A DNA stretch of 64,000 nucleotides from Streptococcus infantarius subsp. infantarius ATCC BAA-102 (GTDB taxonomy: Bacteria; Bacillota; Bacilli; Lactobacillales; Streptococcaceae). The stretch spans positions 1-64,000 of the forward strand of contig NZ_DS572692.1 in NCBI RefSeq assembly GCF_000154985.1, in the 5' to 3' direction. Below, piece by piece: positions 19,293 through 30,129 of this stretch. The notes under the pieces were generated by a model. That model saw nothing but the letters and a program-made list of their open reading frames with translations, had not been told where the DNA came from and did not search any database. Position numbers and translations under genes: made by a program. Each line of letters starts with the position of its first letter. Positions within the stretch are counted from its first letter, which is position 1.

Positions 19293-19850
19293 ATGGTTAA
19301 GCGCGATTTTATTCGAAACATTATTTTAGTCTTAATTGCTATTTTAGCGATATTTTTGTTGAGGGTTTTTGTCTTTTCAACATTTAAAGTGCATGAGGAT
19401 GCCGCTAATTCATACCTATCAAATGGTGATGTCGTAGTTGTTAATCGAAATCGAGAACCACGCTATAAAGATTTCATCGTTTACAAGAAAGATGGTATTT
19501 TTTACATTAGTCGTGTTGTCGCAACAGCTGGACAAAGTGTGACTGTAATGGATGATATTCTTTATGTTAACAACAAAGTAAAAGAAGAACCGTACATTAG
19601 CAAGATAAAATCCGAATATTTGTCAACTTCGGATACCCAACAGCCATTTACTTCTGATTTTTCTGTTAATACAGTTTCTAATGGTAAATATAACGAAGTG
19701 CCAAAAGGGTATTATCTAGTCTTAAATGATGATCGTCAGAATACTAATGATAGTCGTAGTTTTGGACTAATCAAGGAAAGTCAAATTCGTGGTGTTGTTA
19801 CTTTCAAAGTTTTACCACTTAATCAATTTGGATTTATTACAACAGAGTAG
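19293..19850 (+). CDS. Signal peptidase I-like protein lacking the catalytic Ser and Lys
   Basis: 185 residues with one N-terminal membrane helix (about 8-28) and an S26-type fold. The C-terminal box LNDDRQNTNDSRSFG matches the conserved signal-peptidase box. In the active-site box, KVHEDAANSYLSNGD aligns with the family pattern V-x-G-x-S-M-x-P-T-L: the catalytic serine is alanine 37. In the lysine box YISRVVATAGQ the catalytic lysine is serine 73. The start at 19293 is chosen for its AGGAGAA site; an earlier start at 19218 has none. The pyk-lepB-glmS order is conserved in streptococci, so the gene is probably kept for a non-proteolytic role. Confidence 0.85.
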   Translation: MVKRDFIRNIILVLIAILAIFLLRVFVFSTFKVHEDAANSYLSNGDVVVVNRNREPRYKDFIVYKKDGIFYISRVVATAGQSVTVMDDILYVNNKVKEEPYISKIKSEYLSTSDTQQPFTSDFSVNTVSNGKYNEVPKGYYLVLNDDRQNTNDSRSFGLIKESQIRGVVTFKVLPLNQFGFITTE

Positions 19851-19869
19851 TTTAGCTACTCTGTTTTTT
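19841..19869 (+). terminator. Terminator of lepB-like gene
   Basis: AACAGAGTAG/CTACTCTGTT stem overlapping the stop codon, then a T-run. Confidence 0.85.
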
Positions 19870-19888
19870 GTTGGTTTAATTTTCCTTT

Positions 19889-20007
19889 TATACCAATAAA
19901 GAATTGGTATAGTATATTTTATACCAATCTTTCTGTTGACAAGATAAAAGTAAAGTTATATACTGTTGCTGTAAGGTTTTGGAAGGTCTTTATTAGACTA
20001 TACCAAT
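19889..20007 (+). promoter_or_regulatory. glmS promoter with NagR-like boxes
   Basis: TTGACA (19936-19941) and TATACT (19959-19964) are 17 bp apart. Around them lie four half-sites: TATACCAAT at 19889-19897, ATTGGTATA at 19903-19911, TATACCAAT at 19920-19928 and TATACCAAT at 19999-20007. The second and third form an inverted repeat just upstream of the -35. Streptococcal NagR (GntR family) binds ATTGGTATAGAC-like dre sites and is known to control glmS, so these are its likely targets. Confidence 0.65.
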
Positions 20008-20059
20008 TCAAAAAATAAGAAAGAGATAATAGGTTTTTTCCTATTAAAGGTAAAAAAAT

Positions 20060-21874
20060 ATGTGTGGTATTGTTGGTGTTGTTGGAAACAAAAACGCAAC
20101 AGACATCTTAATACAAGGTCTTGAAAAATTGGAGTACCGTGGTTACGATTCTGCAGGAATTTACGTTACTAATGGTGTTAATCAAGGTCGCTTAATTAAA
20201 TCAGTTGGACGTATTGCTGATCTTCGTGCGAAAATTGGAATTGATATGGCTGGTTACACTGGTATTGGTCACACCCGTTGGGCAACTCACGGTCAACCAA
20301 CTGAATTGAACGCTCACCCACATACATCTGAAACTGGACGTTTCGTCTTGGTTCACAATGGTGTTATTGAAAACTATCTACAAATTAAAGAAACATATCT
20401 TTCAAATCACCATCTTAAAGGTGAAACTGATACTGAAATCGCTGTTCATTTAGTTGGTGAATTTGTTGAACAAGGTTTGACAGTTCTTGAAGCTTTTAAA
20501 AAAGCTTTGAAAATCATTGAAGGTTCATATTCGTTTGCTTTGGTTGATGCTGAAGATCCTGATACTATTTATGTGGCTAAAAATAAATCACCTCTTTTGA
20601 TTGGCTTGGGTGACGGATACAACATGGTATGTTCAGATGCTATGGCTATGATTCGCGAAACTAGAGAATTTATGGAAATCCATGACAAGGAATTGGTTGT
20701 TTTGACAAAACATTCTGTTTCAGTTATGGATTATGATGGCAATACTATTGAACGCGATTCATACACAGCTGAACTTGATTTATCTGATATTGGTAAAGGA
20801 ACTTACCCTTACTATATGTTGAAAGAAATTGATGAACAACCAACAGTTATGCGTAAGTTAATCACTGCTTACACAGATGACAATAATCAAGTCACTGTTG
20901 ATCCTGAAATTATCAAAGCTGTTCAAGAAGCAGATCGTATTTACATTTTAGCTGCTGGAACATCTTACCATGCTGGTTTTGCCTCAAAATCATTCCTTGA
21001 ACAAATGACTGATACACCAGTTGAACTCGGTATTGCATCTGAATGGGGCTATAACATGCCTTTATTGAGCAAAAAACCACTTTTCATCATGATTTCACAA
21101 TCAGGTGAAACCGCTGATAGTCGTCAAGTTTTGGTTAAAGCAAATCAAATGGGCATTCCTAGCTTGACTATTACAAACGTTCCAGGTTCAACATTGTCAC
21201 GTGAAGCAACATACACTATGCTTTTGCATGCAGGTCCTGAAATTGCAGTGGCTTCTACAAAAGCTTACACAGCTCAAGTTGCTACATTGGCAATTCTTGC
21301 TAAAGCAGTAGGCGATGCTAATGGCAACAAAGCAGCAGCTGATTTTGATGTTGTTCACGAACTTGCTATCGTTGCACAATCTATTGAAGCAACACTTTCT
21401 GAAAAAGATACGATTGCTGAAAAAGCAGAAGCACTTCTTAAAGAAACTCGTAATGCCTTTTACATTGGTCGTGGTTCAGATTACTATGTTGCCATGGAAG
21501 CAAGTTTGAAATTAAAAGAAATTTCATACATTCAATGTGAAGGATTTGCAGCTGGTGAATTGAAACACGGTACAATTTCATTGATTGAAGAAGGTGTGCC
21601 TGTTATCGCTCTTATCTCAAGCAATCCTGTTCTTGCATCACATACACGTGGTAATATCCAAGAAGTTGAAGCACGTGGAGCAAGTGTTCTGACAATTGTT
21701 GATGAAAGCCAAGCTCGTGAAGGTGACGATATCATCGTAACAACTGTACATCCATTCTTGTCAGCTATTGCAATGGTAGTCCCAGCACAATTGACTGCTT
21801 ATTACGCAACACTTCAACGTGGTTTGGACGTTGATAAACCTCGTAACCTTGCGAAATCGGTTACTGTGGAATAA
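20060..21874 (+). CDS. glmS: Glutamine--fructose-6-phosphate aminotransferase (isomerizing)
   Basis: Makes glucosamine-6-phosphate for peptidoglycan, consuming glutamine. 604 residues: the N-terminal glutaminase domain begins MCGIVGVVGN with the nucleophile Cys directly after Met, and two SIS isomerase domains follow (TSYHAGFASK and SQSGETADSRQ mark sugar-phosphate binding). The C-terminal DKPRNLAKSVTVE is the family ending. The ribosome binding site is weak (AAAGGTAAAA). No glmS ribozyme signature is seen in the leader; control appears to be by operator boxes. Confidence 0.97.
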   Translation: MCGIVGVVGNKNATDILIQGLEKLEYRGYDSAGIYVTNGVNQGRLIKSVGRIADLRAKIGIDMAGYTGIGHTRWATHGQPTELNAHPHTSETGRFVLVHNGVIENYLQIKETYLSNHHLKGETDTEIAVHLVGEFVEQGLTVLEAFKKALKIIEGSYSFALVDAEDPDTIYVAKNKSPLLIGLGDGYNMVCSDAMAMIRETREFMEIHDKELVVLTKHSVSVMDYDGNTIERDSYTAELDLSDIGKGTYPYYMLKEIDEQPTVMRKLITAYTDDNNQVTVDPEIIKAVQEADRIYILAAGTSYHAGFASKSFLEQMTDTPVELGIASEWGYNMPLLSKKPLFIMISQSGETADSRQVLVKANQMGIPSLTITNVPGSTLSREATYTMLLHAGPEIAVASTKAYTAQVATLAILAKAVGDANGNKAAADFDVVHELAIVAQSIEATLSEKDTIAEKAEALLKETRNAFYIGRGSDYYVAMEASLKLKEISYIQCEGFAAGELKHGTISLIEEGVPVIALISSNPVLASHTRGNIQEVEARGASVLTIVDESQAREGDDIIVTTVHPFLSAIAMVVPAQLTAYYATLQRGLDVDKPRNLAKSVTVE

Positions 21875-21972
21875 TACTTGCCAAAATTTACTTTCTAAGG
21901 TAGAATGGACAATGTAACTTTTAACTTTATGACAGTAATAAAGTTATAGTTATTTTTTGATAAGGAGAAATG

Positions 21973-22305
21973 ATGTCTTTACCAAATTGTCCAAAATGTA
22001 ACTCTGAGTATGCTTACGAAGATGGATTAATGTTAGTTTGCCCAGAGTGCGCTTATGAATGGAACCCAGCTGATTCAGTTGAAGAAGATGGTTTGGTTGT
22101 TATTGATAGCAACGGAACTCGTCTTGCTGACGGTGACAGTGTTACTATCGTTAAAAACTTGAAAGTAAAAGGTGCACCAAAAGATCTTAAACAAGGAACT
22201 CGTGTTAAAAACATTCGTCTTGTTGAAGGTGACCACAACATTGATTGTAAAATCGATGGTTTCGGTGCAATGAAATTAAAATCAGAGTTTGTTAAAAAAC
22301 TATAA
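21973..22305 (+). CDS. PhnA/YjdM family zinc-ribbon protein
   Basis: 110 residues. Two CxxC pairs (CPKC and CPEC) form an N-terminal zinc ribbon, followed by the PhnA domain with [17 protein letters not shown]. The name PhnA comes from a phosphonate locus, but the family is not shown to act on phosphonates; the function is unknown. Two adjacent ATGs exist (21970 and 21973). The second is preferred because it is better spaced from AAGGAGA. Confidence 0.85.
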   Translation: MSLPNCPKCNSEYAYEDGLMLVCPECAYEWNPADSVEEDGLVVIDSNGTRLADGDSVTIVKNLKVKGAPKDLKQGTRVKNIRLVEGDHNIDCKIDGFGAMKLKSEFVKKL

Positions 22306-22312
22306 TGACATT

Positions 22313-22343
22313 AACGCTATGAGCTTTTCTCGTAGCGTTTTTT
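22313..22343 (+). terminator. Terminator after phnA-like gene
   Basis: AACGCTATGAG/CTCGTAGCGTT stem (one mismatch), then a T-run. Confidence 0.85.
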
Positions 22344-22493
22344 ATATTTAAAGATATTCTTTACATAAATATAGTTATGTTATTTAAGTTCATTTTTATA
22401 AGGTCAAATGATAAAATATTCTTCTTTGCTCCCCAATTGTTTGAAAATTTGATATAATACTATAATAGTAACAAATTCTTTTTAGGAGATAAC

Positions 22494-23135
22494 ATGTCAT
22501 ATATTTCACAAGTTCTGCCTAGCTTGTTAGATGGCGCTGCGGTAACTTTGCAAGTTTTCTGTATTGTTATTGTGCTTTCCATTCCGATTGGTGCTATCCT
22601 AGCTTTTTTGATGCAGATTAAATTTAAACCTTTGCAATGGTTGTTGACATTATATGTATGGATTATGCGTGGAACACCATTGCTATTGCAACTTATTTTC
22701 TTCTACTATGTTTTACCAAGTGTAGGAGTGGTTATGGACCGTATGCCTGCGGCAATTTTGGCATTTACCTTGAATTATGCAGCTTATTTTGCTGAAATTT
22801 TCCGTGGTGGGATTGCTGCTATTCCTAAGGGTCAATACGAAGCCGCAAAAGTTTTGAAATTAAATCAGTTGCAAACCATTCATTATATTATTTTGCCACA
22901 GGTTTTCAAGATTGTTTTACCAAGTGTTTTCAATGAAATTATCAACCTTGTCAAAGACTCTTCACTCGTTTATGTTCTTGGGGTTGGTGATTTGTTGCTT
23001 GCAAGTAAGACAGCTGCCAACCGTGATGCAACACTTGCACCGATGTTTGTGGCAGGGGCTATTTACTTGCTTATGATTGGTATTGTTATCTTGATTTCAA
23101 AACAAACTGAGAAAAAATTTGATTATTATAAATAA
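22494..23135 (+). CDS. Polar amino acid ABC transporter permease
   Basis: 213 residues, His/Glu/Gln-type permease with the LQVFCIVIVLSIPIGAILAF first helices and the EAA loop FRGGIAAIPKGQYEAAKVL. GTPLLLQL is typical of this family. AGGAGAT precedes the ATG, and a TATAAT-like box occurs about 40 bp upstream (22452-22457). It forms an operon with the ATPase (12-bp gap) and binding protein. Confidence 0.9.
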   Translation: MSYISQVLPSLLDGAAVTLQVFCIVIVLSIPIGAILAFLMQIKFKPLQWLLTLYVWIMRGTPLLLQLIFFYYVLPSVGVVMDRMPAAILAFTLNYAAYFAEIFRGGIAAIPKGQYEAAKVLKLNQLQTIHYIILPQVFKIVLPSVFNEIINLVKDSSLVYVLGVGDLLLASKTAANRDATLAPMFVAGAIYLLMIGIVILISKQTEKKFDYYK

Positions 23136-23146
23136 GAGGTGACCAG

Positions 23147-23776
23147 ATGTTAGAATTAAAAAATATTTCCAAACAATTTGGTCAAAAGAAAATTTTTGAT
23201 CATTTTAATTTAACAATTGAAGATGGTAAAATTTTGTCTCTTGTAGGACCTTCAGGTGGTGGTAAAACCACTTTACTACGCATGCTTGCTGGTCTTGAAA
23301 AAATTGATTCGGGTGAAATCATCTATAATGGTGAAGTTGTTCCGATTGATCACTTAGAGACACTTAACTTGCTTGGTTTTGTTTTCCAAGACTTTCAATT
23401 GTTCCCACATTTGTCTGTTTTAGATAATTTGATTTTGTCACCTGTTAAAACAATGGGAATGACAAAAGAAGCGGCAAAAGAAAAGGCGCTTGGTCTTCTT
23501 AAACGTCTTGGTTTGGGAGGACATGCGGATGCTTATCCTTACTCATTATCAGGTGGGCAAAAGCAACGTGTCGCCCTTGCTCGTGCGATGATGATTGATC
23601 CTCAAATCATTGGTTATGATGAACCAACGTCAGCGCTTGACCCAGAATTACGTCAAGAAGTTGAAAAATTGATTTTACAAAACCGAGAAGCTGGAATGAC
23701 TCAGATTGTGGTTACCCATGATTTACAATTTGCAGAAACGATTTCAGATCACATTTTAAAAATTAATCCAAAATAA
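23147..23776 (+). CDS. Amino acid ABC transporter ATP-binding protein
   Basis: 209 residues. Walker A is GPSGGGKTT, the Q-loop is FQDFQLFPH, the signature is LSGGQKQRV and Walker B is IIGYDEPTSALD, in which the usual hydrophobic residue before the aspartate is tyrosine. It is slightly shorter than typical GlnQ-like ATPases (about 240). It energises the permease upstream. Confidence 0.92.
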   Translation: MLELKNISKQFGQKKIFDHFNLTIEDGKILSLVGPSGGGKTTLLRMLAGLEKIDSGEIIYNGEVVPIDHLETLNLLGFVFQDFQLFPHLSVLDNLILSPVKTMGMTKEAAKEKALGLLKRLGLGGHADAYPYSLSGGQKQRVALARAMMIDPQIIGYDEPTSALDPELRQEVEKLILQNREAGMTQIVVTHDLQFAETISDHILKINPK

Positions 23777-23800
23777 CAGAAAGTCTCATTAGGTGTCTTT

Positions 23801-24643
23801 ATGAAATTGAAAAAAGTTCTTTTAAGTGCTATGGCGCTTGTTGCGACAGTTAGTTTAGCTGCTTGCGGGTCATCGTCATCAAAAAAAGTTGCTAAGACAG
23901 ACCGATGGAAAACTTATCAAAAAGATGGTAAAATTACGATTGGTTTTGATAACACTTTTGTACCAATGGGGTATGAAGATGAAGATGGCAAAAATGTTGG
24001 TTTTGACATCGATCTTGCCAATGCCGTCTTTGAACAGTATGGTATTAAAGTGAAATGGCAATCAATCAACTGGGATATGAAAGAAACTGAATTGAACAAC
24101 GGTACGATTGATTTGATTTGGAATGGTTATTCTATTAGTGATGAACGTGCCGAAAAAGTTCTCTTTACAAATCCTTACATGGTTAATGAACAAGTGCTAG
24201 TCACTAAAAAATCTTCAGGAATTACAAGTTTTGCAGGGATGAAAGATAAAGTCCTCGGAGCTCAATCAGGTTCATCTGGTTACGATGCTTTCAATGCAAA
24301 ACCAAAAGTTTTGAAAGATATTGTATCTGGTGGTGATGCGACACAGTATGAAACCTTCACACAAGCCCTCGTTGATCTTAAAAACAATCGTATTGATGGT
24401 CTCTTGATCGATAAAGTTTACGCTAATTATTACCTTGAACAAGAAGGTGAATTAGATAACTACAATATCATAGCTAGTGAGTTTGATGGTGAAGATTTTG
24501 CTGTAGGGGCTAGAAAAGCTGATAAAACATTGGTTAAGAAAATCAATCAGGCTTTCCAAAAACTTTATCAAGAAGGCAAGTTCCAAGAAATTTCAAACAA
24601 ATGGTTTGGTGATGACGTGGCAACTGATGCCGTTAAAAAATAA
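23801..24643 (+). CDS. Amino acid ABC transporter substrate-binding lipoprotein
   Basis: 280 residues: a signal peptide with lipobox LAAC (Cys at about 21) and a serine/lysine-rich linker, then a family 3 periplasmic-binding fold (ITIGFDNTFVPMGYEDEDG, GFDIDLANAV). It is anchored to the outer face of the membrane and delivers a polar amino acid to the transporter; the exact substrate is not readable. It ends the operon, with a terminator after it. Confidence 0.92.
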   Translation: MKLKKVLLSAMALVATVSLAACGSSSSKKVAKTDRWKTYQKDGKITIGFDNTFVPMGYEDEDGKNVGFDIDLANAVFEQYGIKVKWQSINWDMKETELNNGTIDLIWNGYSISDERAEKVLFTNPYMVNEQVLVTKKSSGITSFAGMKDKVLGAQSGSSGYDAFNAKPKVLKDIVSGGDATQYETFTQALVDLKNNRIDGLLIDKVYANYYLEQEGELDNYNIIASEFDGEDFAVGARKADKTLVKKINQAFQKLYQEGKFQEISNKWFGDDVATDAVKK

Positions 24644-24652
24644 ATTAAAAGA

Positions 24653-24682
24653 GTTCTAAGTAGTGAAACTTAGAACCTTTTT
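24653..24682 (+). terminator. Terminator after amino acid ABC operon
   Basis: GTTCTAAGT/ACTTAGAAC stem followed by CCTTTTT. Confidence 0.87.
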
Positions 24683-24774
24683 AGTTTTCATTTTTTCTTG
24701 ATTATCAATAGAATCGTGCTATAATATTAAATAGTTAACCAGTTAATTAAAATAACTGATTAATTCTAAGCATC

Positions 24775-24804
24775 TAAAAACCAGGAGTATTAATCCTGGT
24801 TTTG
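24775..24804 (-). terminator. Terminator after mntE-like gene
   Basis: CCAGGA/TCCTGG stem flanked by A-run and T-run, so usable on both strands. Confidence 0.75.
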
Positions 24805-24807
24805 CGG

Positions 24808-26013
24808 TTAATCTTGAGAATTTGTTGTTTGTGGAGTGATTTGGTGGAAGACAAGGAACCAATTTTCCTTGCGACGCCAGATACTTGTATGAGTCATATT
24901 ATCGAGCTTGTAAGTGATAAGCTTTGTTTTTTGACTGATAGATGTCATTTCAAAAGCTTCGATATTGCTCATGTAGTGTTTTTCTCGAGCAGTCATTTCA
25001 GATTTGGTATAGGAATGACCGTCAACATCGATAAGGTAGAAGTCATCTGAGATAAGGTTTTCGTAATCTGGAATCTTAGCGAGAATGGTTTTTTCGGCTT
25101 TATAAAGCTTTTTGTAGACATTATCCCAAATCTCATCTTCAGGGATTGCTCCTGGTTCAACGTGAACATCAGTATCGTAAACAGAGAAATCTTTACGAAG
25201 AATTTCTTCGATTTGTTCAGTGACTTCGTGGCTTTCGTAAACTGATAGGTCAGGATTCATCTCAACAACAATATCAAGATAAATGTTGCTTCCATATGAG
25301 CGACCACGTTGGGATTTTACATTTGACACTTTTGGTAATTTGAGAATGGCCTCTTTGTATTTTTGAAGTTCTTTTTGGTCAAAGCCATCTGAAAGACTAA
25401 AGGCACTTTCGATAAAAATATCATAGGCTGTTTTCAAAATGAAGTAAGTAATAACGATGGCGGCCAATCTATCAATGATGACTAAGTTAAATGAAGCTGC
25501 GAGGATGGCTACAGAAGTACCGATAGAAGTGACAGCATCAGAAAGGTTATCTTTTGATGCGGCTAAGAGTGCGCTTGATTTGACACGTTGTGAGAGGCGT
25601 TTATTGTGAAGGTAAACACCATACATAATCGCTGCAGAGATGACTCCGACAATGGCACCTTCAGGATCAAGAGGTGTCATGCTACCTGAGATGATTTTTT
25701 CAATGGTTTGAAAGAGAACTTTAAAGCCAATGTAGAACATGATGAAAGAAGTGATCAAACTTGATAAGTCTTCCATTTTCCAATGACCAAAGCGGTGATC
25801 TTCATCGGCTGGTTTGCTCGCCAAATGTAGTCCAATTAAAAGTACAACATTTCCGAGAATATCAGACAAGTTATTAAAACCATCAGCGATTAATGATGAT
25901 GAATTCAAAAAATAACCAGTGATTAGCTTTAATAAGGTGATGACCATGTAGGCAATAATACTAACAATGGGCCCTCGTTTTGCTAAGCGTAGGTTTTCTT
26001 CTGGTGTTGACAT
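24808..26013 (-). CDS. mntE: Cation diffusion facilitator exporter (MntE-like) with extra C-terminal domain
   Basis: 401 residues. Six membrane helices carry the metal sites ADGFNNLSD (helix 2) and KDNLSD (helix 5). The Asn/Asp pattern resembles the manganese-exporting MntE group rather than the His/Asp zinc group. A cytoplasmic dimerisation domain follows (about 210-290). A further C-terminal segment (about 300-395, containing DFYLIDVDGHSYTKSE and SIWRRKENWFLVFHQ) looks like an NTF2/SnoaL-type fold. Mn specificity is inferred, not proven. GGAGGCA precedes the ATG. Confidence 0.8.
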   Translation of the reverse strand: MSTPEENLRLAKRGPIVSIIAYMVITLLKLITGYFLNSSSLIADGFNNLSDILGNVVLLIGLHLASKPADEDHRFGHWKMEDLSSLITSFIMFYIGFKVLFQTIEKIISGSMTPLDPEGAIVGVISAAIMYGVYLHNKRLSQRVKSSALLAASKDNLSDAVTSIGTSVAILAASFNLVIIDRLAAIVITYFILKTAYDIFIESAFSLSDGFDQKELQKYKEAILKLPKVSNVKSQRGRSYGSNIYLDIVVEMNPDLSVYESHEVTEQIEEILRKDFSVYDTDVHVEPGAIPEDEIWDNVYKKLYKAEKTILAKIPDYENLISDDFYLIDVDGHSYTKSEMTAREKHYMSNIEAFEMTSISQKTKLITYKLDNMTHTSIWRRKENWFLVFHQITPQTTNSQD

Positions 26014-26150
26014 AAGAAATGCCTCCTTTGTTCAAATGAGGTTATAAATGTATCAGTAGATTATGTTAAATTTGAGCTATCTTTTATTATATCACTAAAA
26101 CGCCTCTTTTGGCACAGAAATCCCGTTAATAAGCGTTTTCTTTAAGGGGA

Positions 26151-26190
26151 AAAATAAGAGATTAGGATAATCCCTAATCTCTTATTTTTT
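26151..26190 (-). terminator. Bidirectional terminator after AGCS gene
   Basis: AATAAGAGATTAGG/CCTAATCTCTTATT stem with A-run and T-run on the two sides. Confidence 0.87.
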
Positions 26191-27517
26191 AATGTGTATC
26201 GAAATAGTGTTTTGTTTCTTTGATAATAATTGGTGAAAGGGCTAGTAAGGCAATCAAGTTTGGAATTGCCATCAAACCGTTAACGATATCAGCGATAACC
26301 CAGATAGTTTCAAGGCTAATGTAACCGCCAAGAGCGACCATAGCGATGAAAATGATACGGTAAACTGGAATAGCTTTGACACCAAATAGGAATTCAAAAC
26401 AACGTTCTCCGTAATATCCCCAACCAAGAATTGTGGTAAAGGCAAAGAGAATTAAACTGAATGTCAAAGCATAGACACCAAAGTTTCCAAAGACACTAGA
26501 GAATGCTGATTGTGTCAAAGTTGCTCCGTTAAGATTGCTTGACCAACCATCAGTAACAATAATTGAAAGTCCTGTTAGGGTACAAATAATGATGGTATCA
26601 ATGAAAGTACCAGTCATAGAAACAAGACCTTGTTCAACAGGTTCGTCAGTTTTCGCAGCAGCAGCAGCGATTGGTGCAGAACCAAGCCCAGATTCATTTG
26701 AGAAGATACCACGTGCGATACCAGCTTGGATAGCTGTGATAACAGTTGCTCCAGCAAAACCACCAGTTGCTGCTTTTCCAGTAAAGGCTGATTTAATAAC
26801 CAAAGCAATACTTGGAAGAATTTGGTTAGAATGGAAAGCAAGAATTGTAATTGTTACTAGAATATAAATGATTGCCATAAAAGGAACAATTTTTTCAGCA
26901 ACTTTTGAAATTGATTGAATACCACCGAAGATGATAATGCTGACAAGGACAGCCAAGACAATACTGATGATTTTTGGTGACCAGCCAACAGTGTTGCTAA
27001 GTGAATCAGTGATTGAGTTAACTTGTGTGAAAGTCCCTGAACCAAACAAGGCAACCATTACCCCAAAAATTGAGAAGGCAATGGCCAAAGGTTTCCAACG
27101 TTTTCCCATCCCATTAACAATGTAGTGCATTGGACCACCAGAAATTTCACCATTTGCATCTGTTGTACGGTATTTGATGGCTAAAACACCTTCAGCATAT
27201 TTTGTAGCCATTCCAAAGAATGCGGCCATCCACATCCAAAGAAGTGCCCCTGGACCACCAAGTTTGATGGCAGTTGCGACACCGACAATATTCCCAGTAC
27301 CGACAGTTGCTGCAAGAGCAGTAGCTAGTGCAGCAAAACTTGAAATATCCCCTTTACCTTTTGCTTCAGATTTAAAGATCAGTTTTAAGGCCTTTGGGAG
27401 GCGGAAAACTTGCAATAATCCTAAGCGAGAAGAGAAATAAATTCCTGTTCCAACAAGAAGAACAAGAAGAGGTGGTCCCCAGACTAGACTGTCTAAAGAC
27501 GATAGAAAATTATACAT
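26189..27517 (-). CDS. AGCS family alanine/glycine:cation symporter
   Basis: 442-residue polytopic membrane protein of the sodium:alanine symporter family, importing alanine or glycine. Family motifs are visible: AATVGTGNIVGVATAIKLGG, PGALLWMWMAAFFGMATKYAEG, NESGLGSAPIAAAAAKTDEP and WGYYGERCFE. It is monocistronic, with a terminator close to the stop. Confidence 0.92.
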   Translation of the reverse strand: MYNFLSSLDSLVWGPPLLVLLVGTGIYFSSRLGLLQVFRLPKALKLIFKSEAKGKGDISSFAALATALAATVGTGNIVGVATAIKLGGPGALLWMWMAAFFGMATKYAEGVLAIKYRTTDANGEISGGPMHYIVNGMGKRWKPLAIAFSIFGVMVALFGSGTFTQVNSITDSLSNTVGWSPKIISIVLAVLVSIIIFGGIQSISKVAEKIVPFMAIIYILVTITILAFHSNQILPSIALVIKSAFTGKAATGGFAGATVITAIQAGIARGIFSNESGLGSAPIAAAAAKTDEPVEQGLVSMTGTFIDTIIICTLTGLSIIVTDGWSSNLNGATLTQSAFSSVFGNFGVYALTFSLILFAFTTILGWGYYGERCFEFLFGVKAIPVYRIIFIAMVALGGYISLETIWVIADIVNGLMAIPNLIALLALSPIIIKETKHYFDTH

Positions 27518-29355
<1,838 letters not shown>

Positions 29356-29421
29356 TAAGCTAAACTCGGTTGATAGTTTTCAACTGAGTTGCTTTGCTTC
29401 TATGAGATGGTGGAGGAGAAA

Positions 29422-30037
29422 ATGGTTAAAACTTTTTATCTAATGCGACATGGGCAAACTCGCTTTAATGTTCAAGGGAGAATTCAAGGAGCGTGTGATT
29501 CGCCATTGACAGATGAAGGGATTGAACAAGCTAAGGCAGCAAGACGGTATTTTGAGCAAGAAGGGATTTCTTTTACGCGTGTCTATTCGTCAACGCAAGA
29601 GAGAGCTTGTGACACTGCTGAGTTAGCGACTGGACGTGTAGACTACATTCGCTTAAAAGGAATCAAAGAAATGGATTTTGGAGCGTATGAAGCGCATCAA
29701 GAGTATTTGAATCCGCCAGTTCACCATGAAGATGGTTCTGGTTACCGTGATTTCTTTGTGCGTTATGGTGGTGAATCCACCGCTCAGGTTTATGAGCGCA
29801 TGGAGCGTACTATTCGTGAGGTTTTGGAAGCTAGCAAAGAAGATGAGACTTTGTTGTTTGTCAGCCACGGTGGAGCTATTATGCAGTTTTATTTGCATGC
29901 TACGAAAAATCCGCCGGCTCCTAAAAAAACATCCAGCAAACTGTGCGATTTTCAAAATAACTTATGATGGAAAAGAAATGTGTGTTCAATCGATTTATAA
30001 TCCAAGCATGCAAGAATATGTCTTTGAGCGGGATTGA
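29422..30037 (+). pseudogene. Histidine phosphatase (phosphoglycerate mutase-like), frameshifted
   Basis: The start MVKTFYLMRHGQTRFNVQG carries the phosphohistidine RHG motif, and VSHGGAIMQFYLH carries the second histidine. The frame from 29422 stops at 29967 after an unrelated tail. The natural continuation (HPANCAIFKITYDGKEMC... to YVFERD, stop 30037) is in the +1 frame. The break lies in a run of seven A at 29923-29929; six would restore one frame of about 204 residues. Catalytic residues lie before the break, so partial activity is possible. GGTGGAGGAG precedes the ATG. Confidence 0.8.
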
Positions 30038-30129
30038 AATGATAACGGCAGGCAAAGCAGCAGACTTTTCGACATTTTAATAAAATTTGCTATAATGGGA
30101 ATAACTTTATTAAGGAGAATTTATTCCCC

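Noticed and set aside
19900-20059. glmS ribozyme considered for the glmS leader
   Set aside because: No ribozyme core is recognisable; the sequence holds operator-like boxes and a normal promoter.
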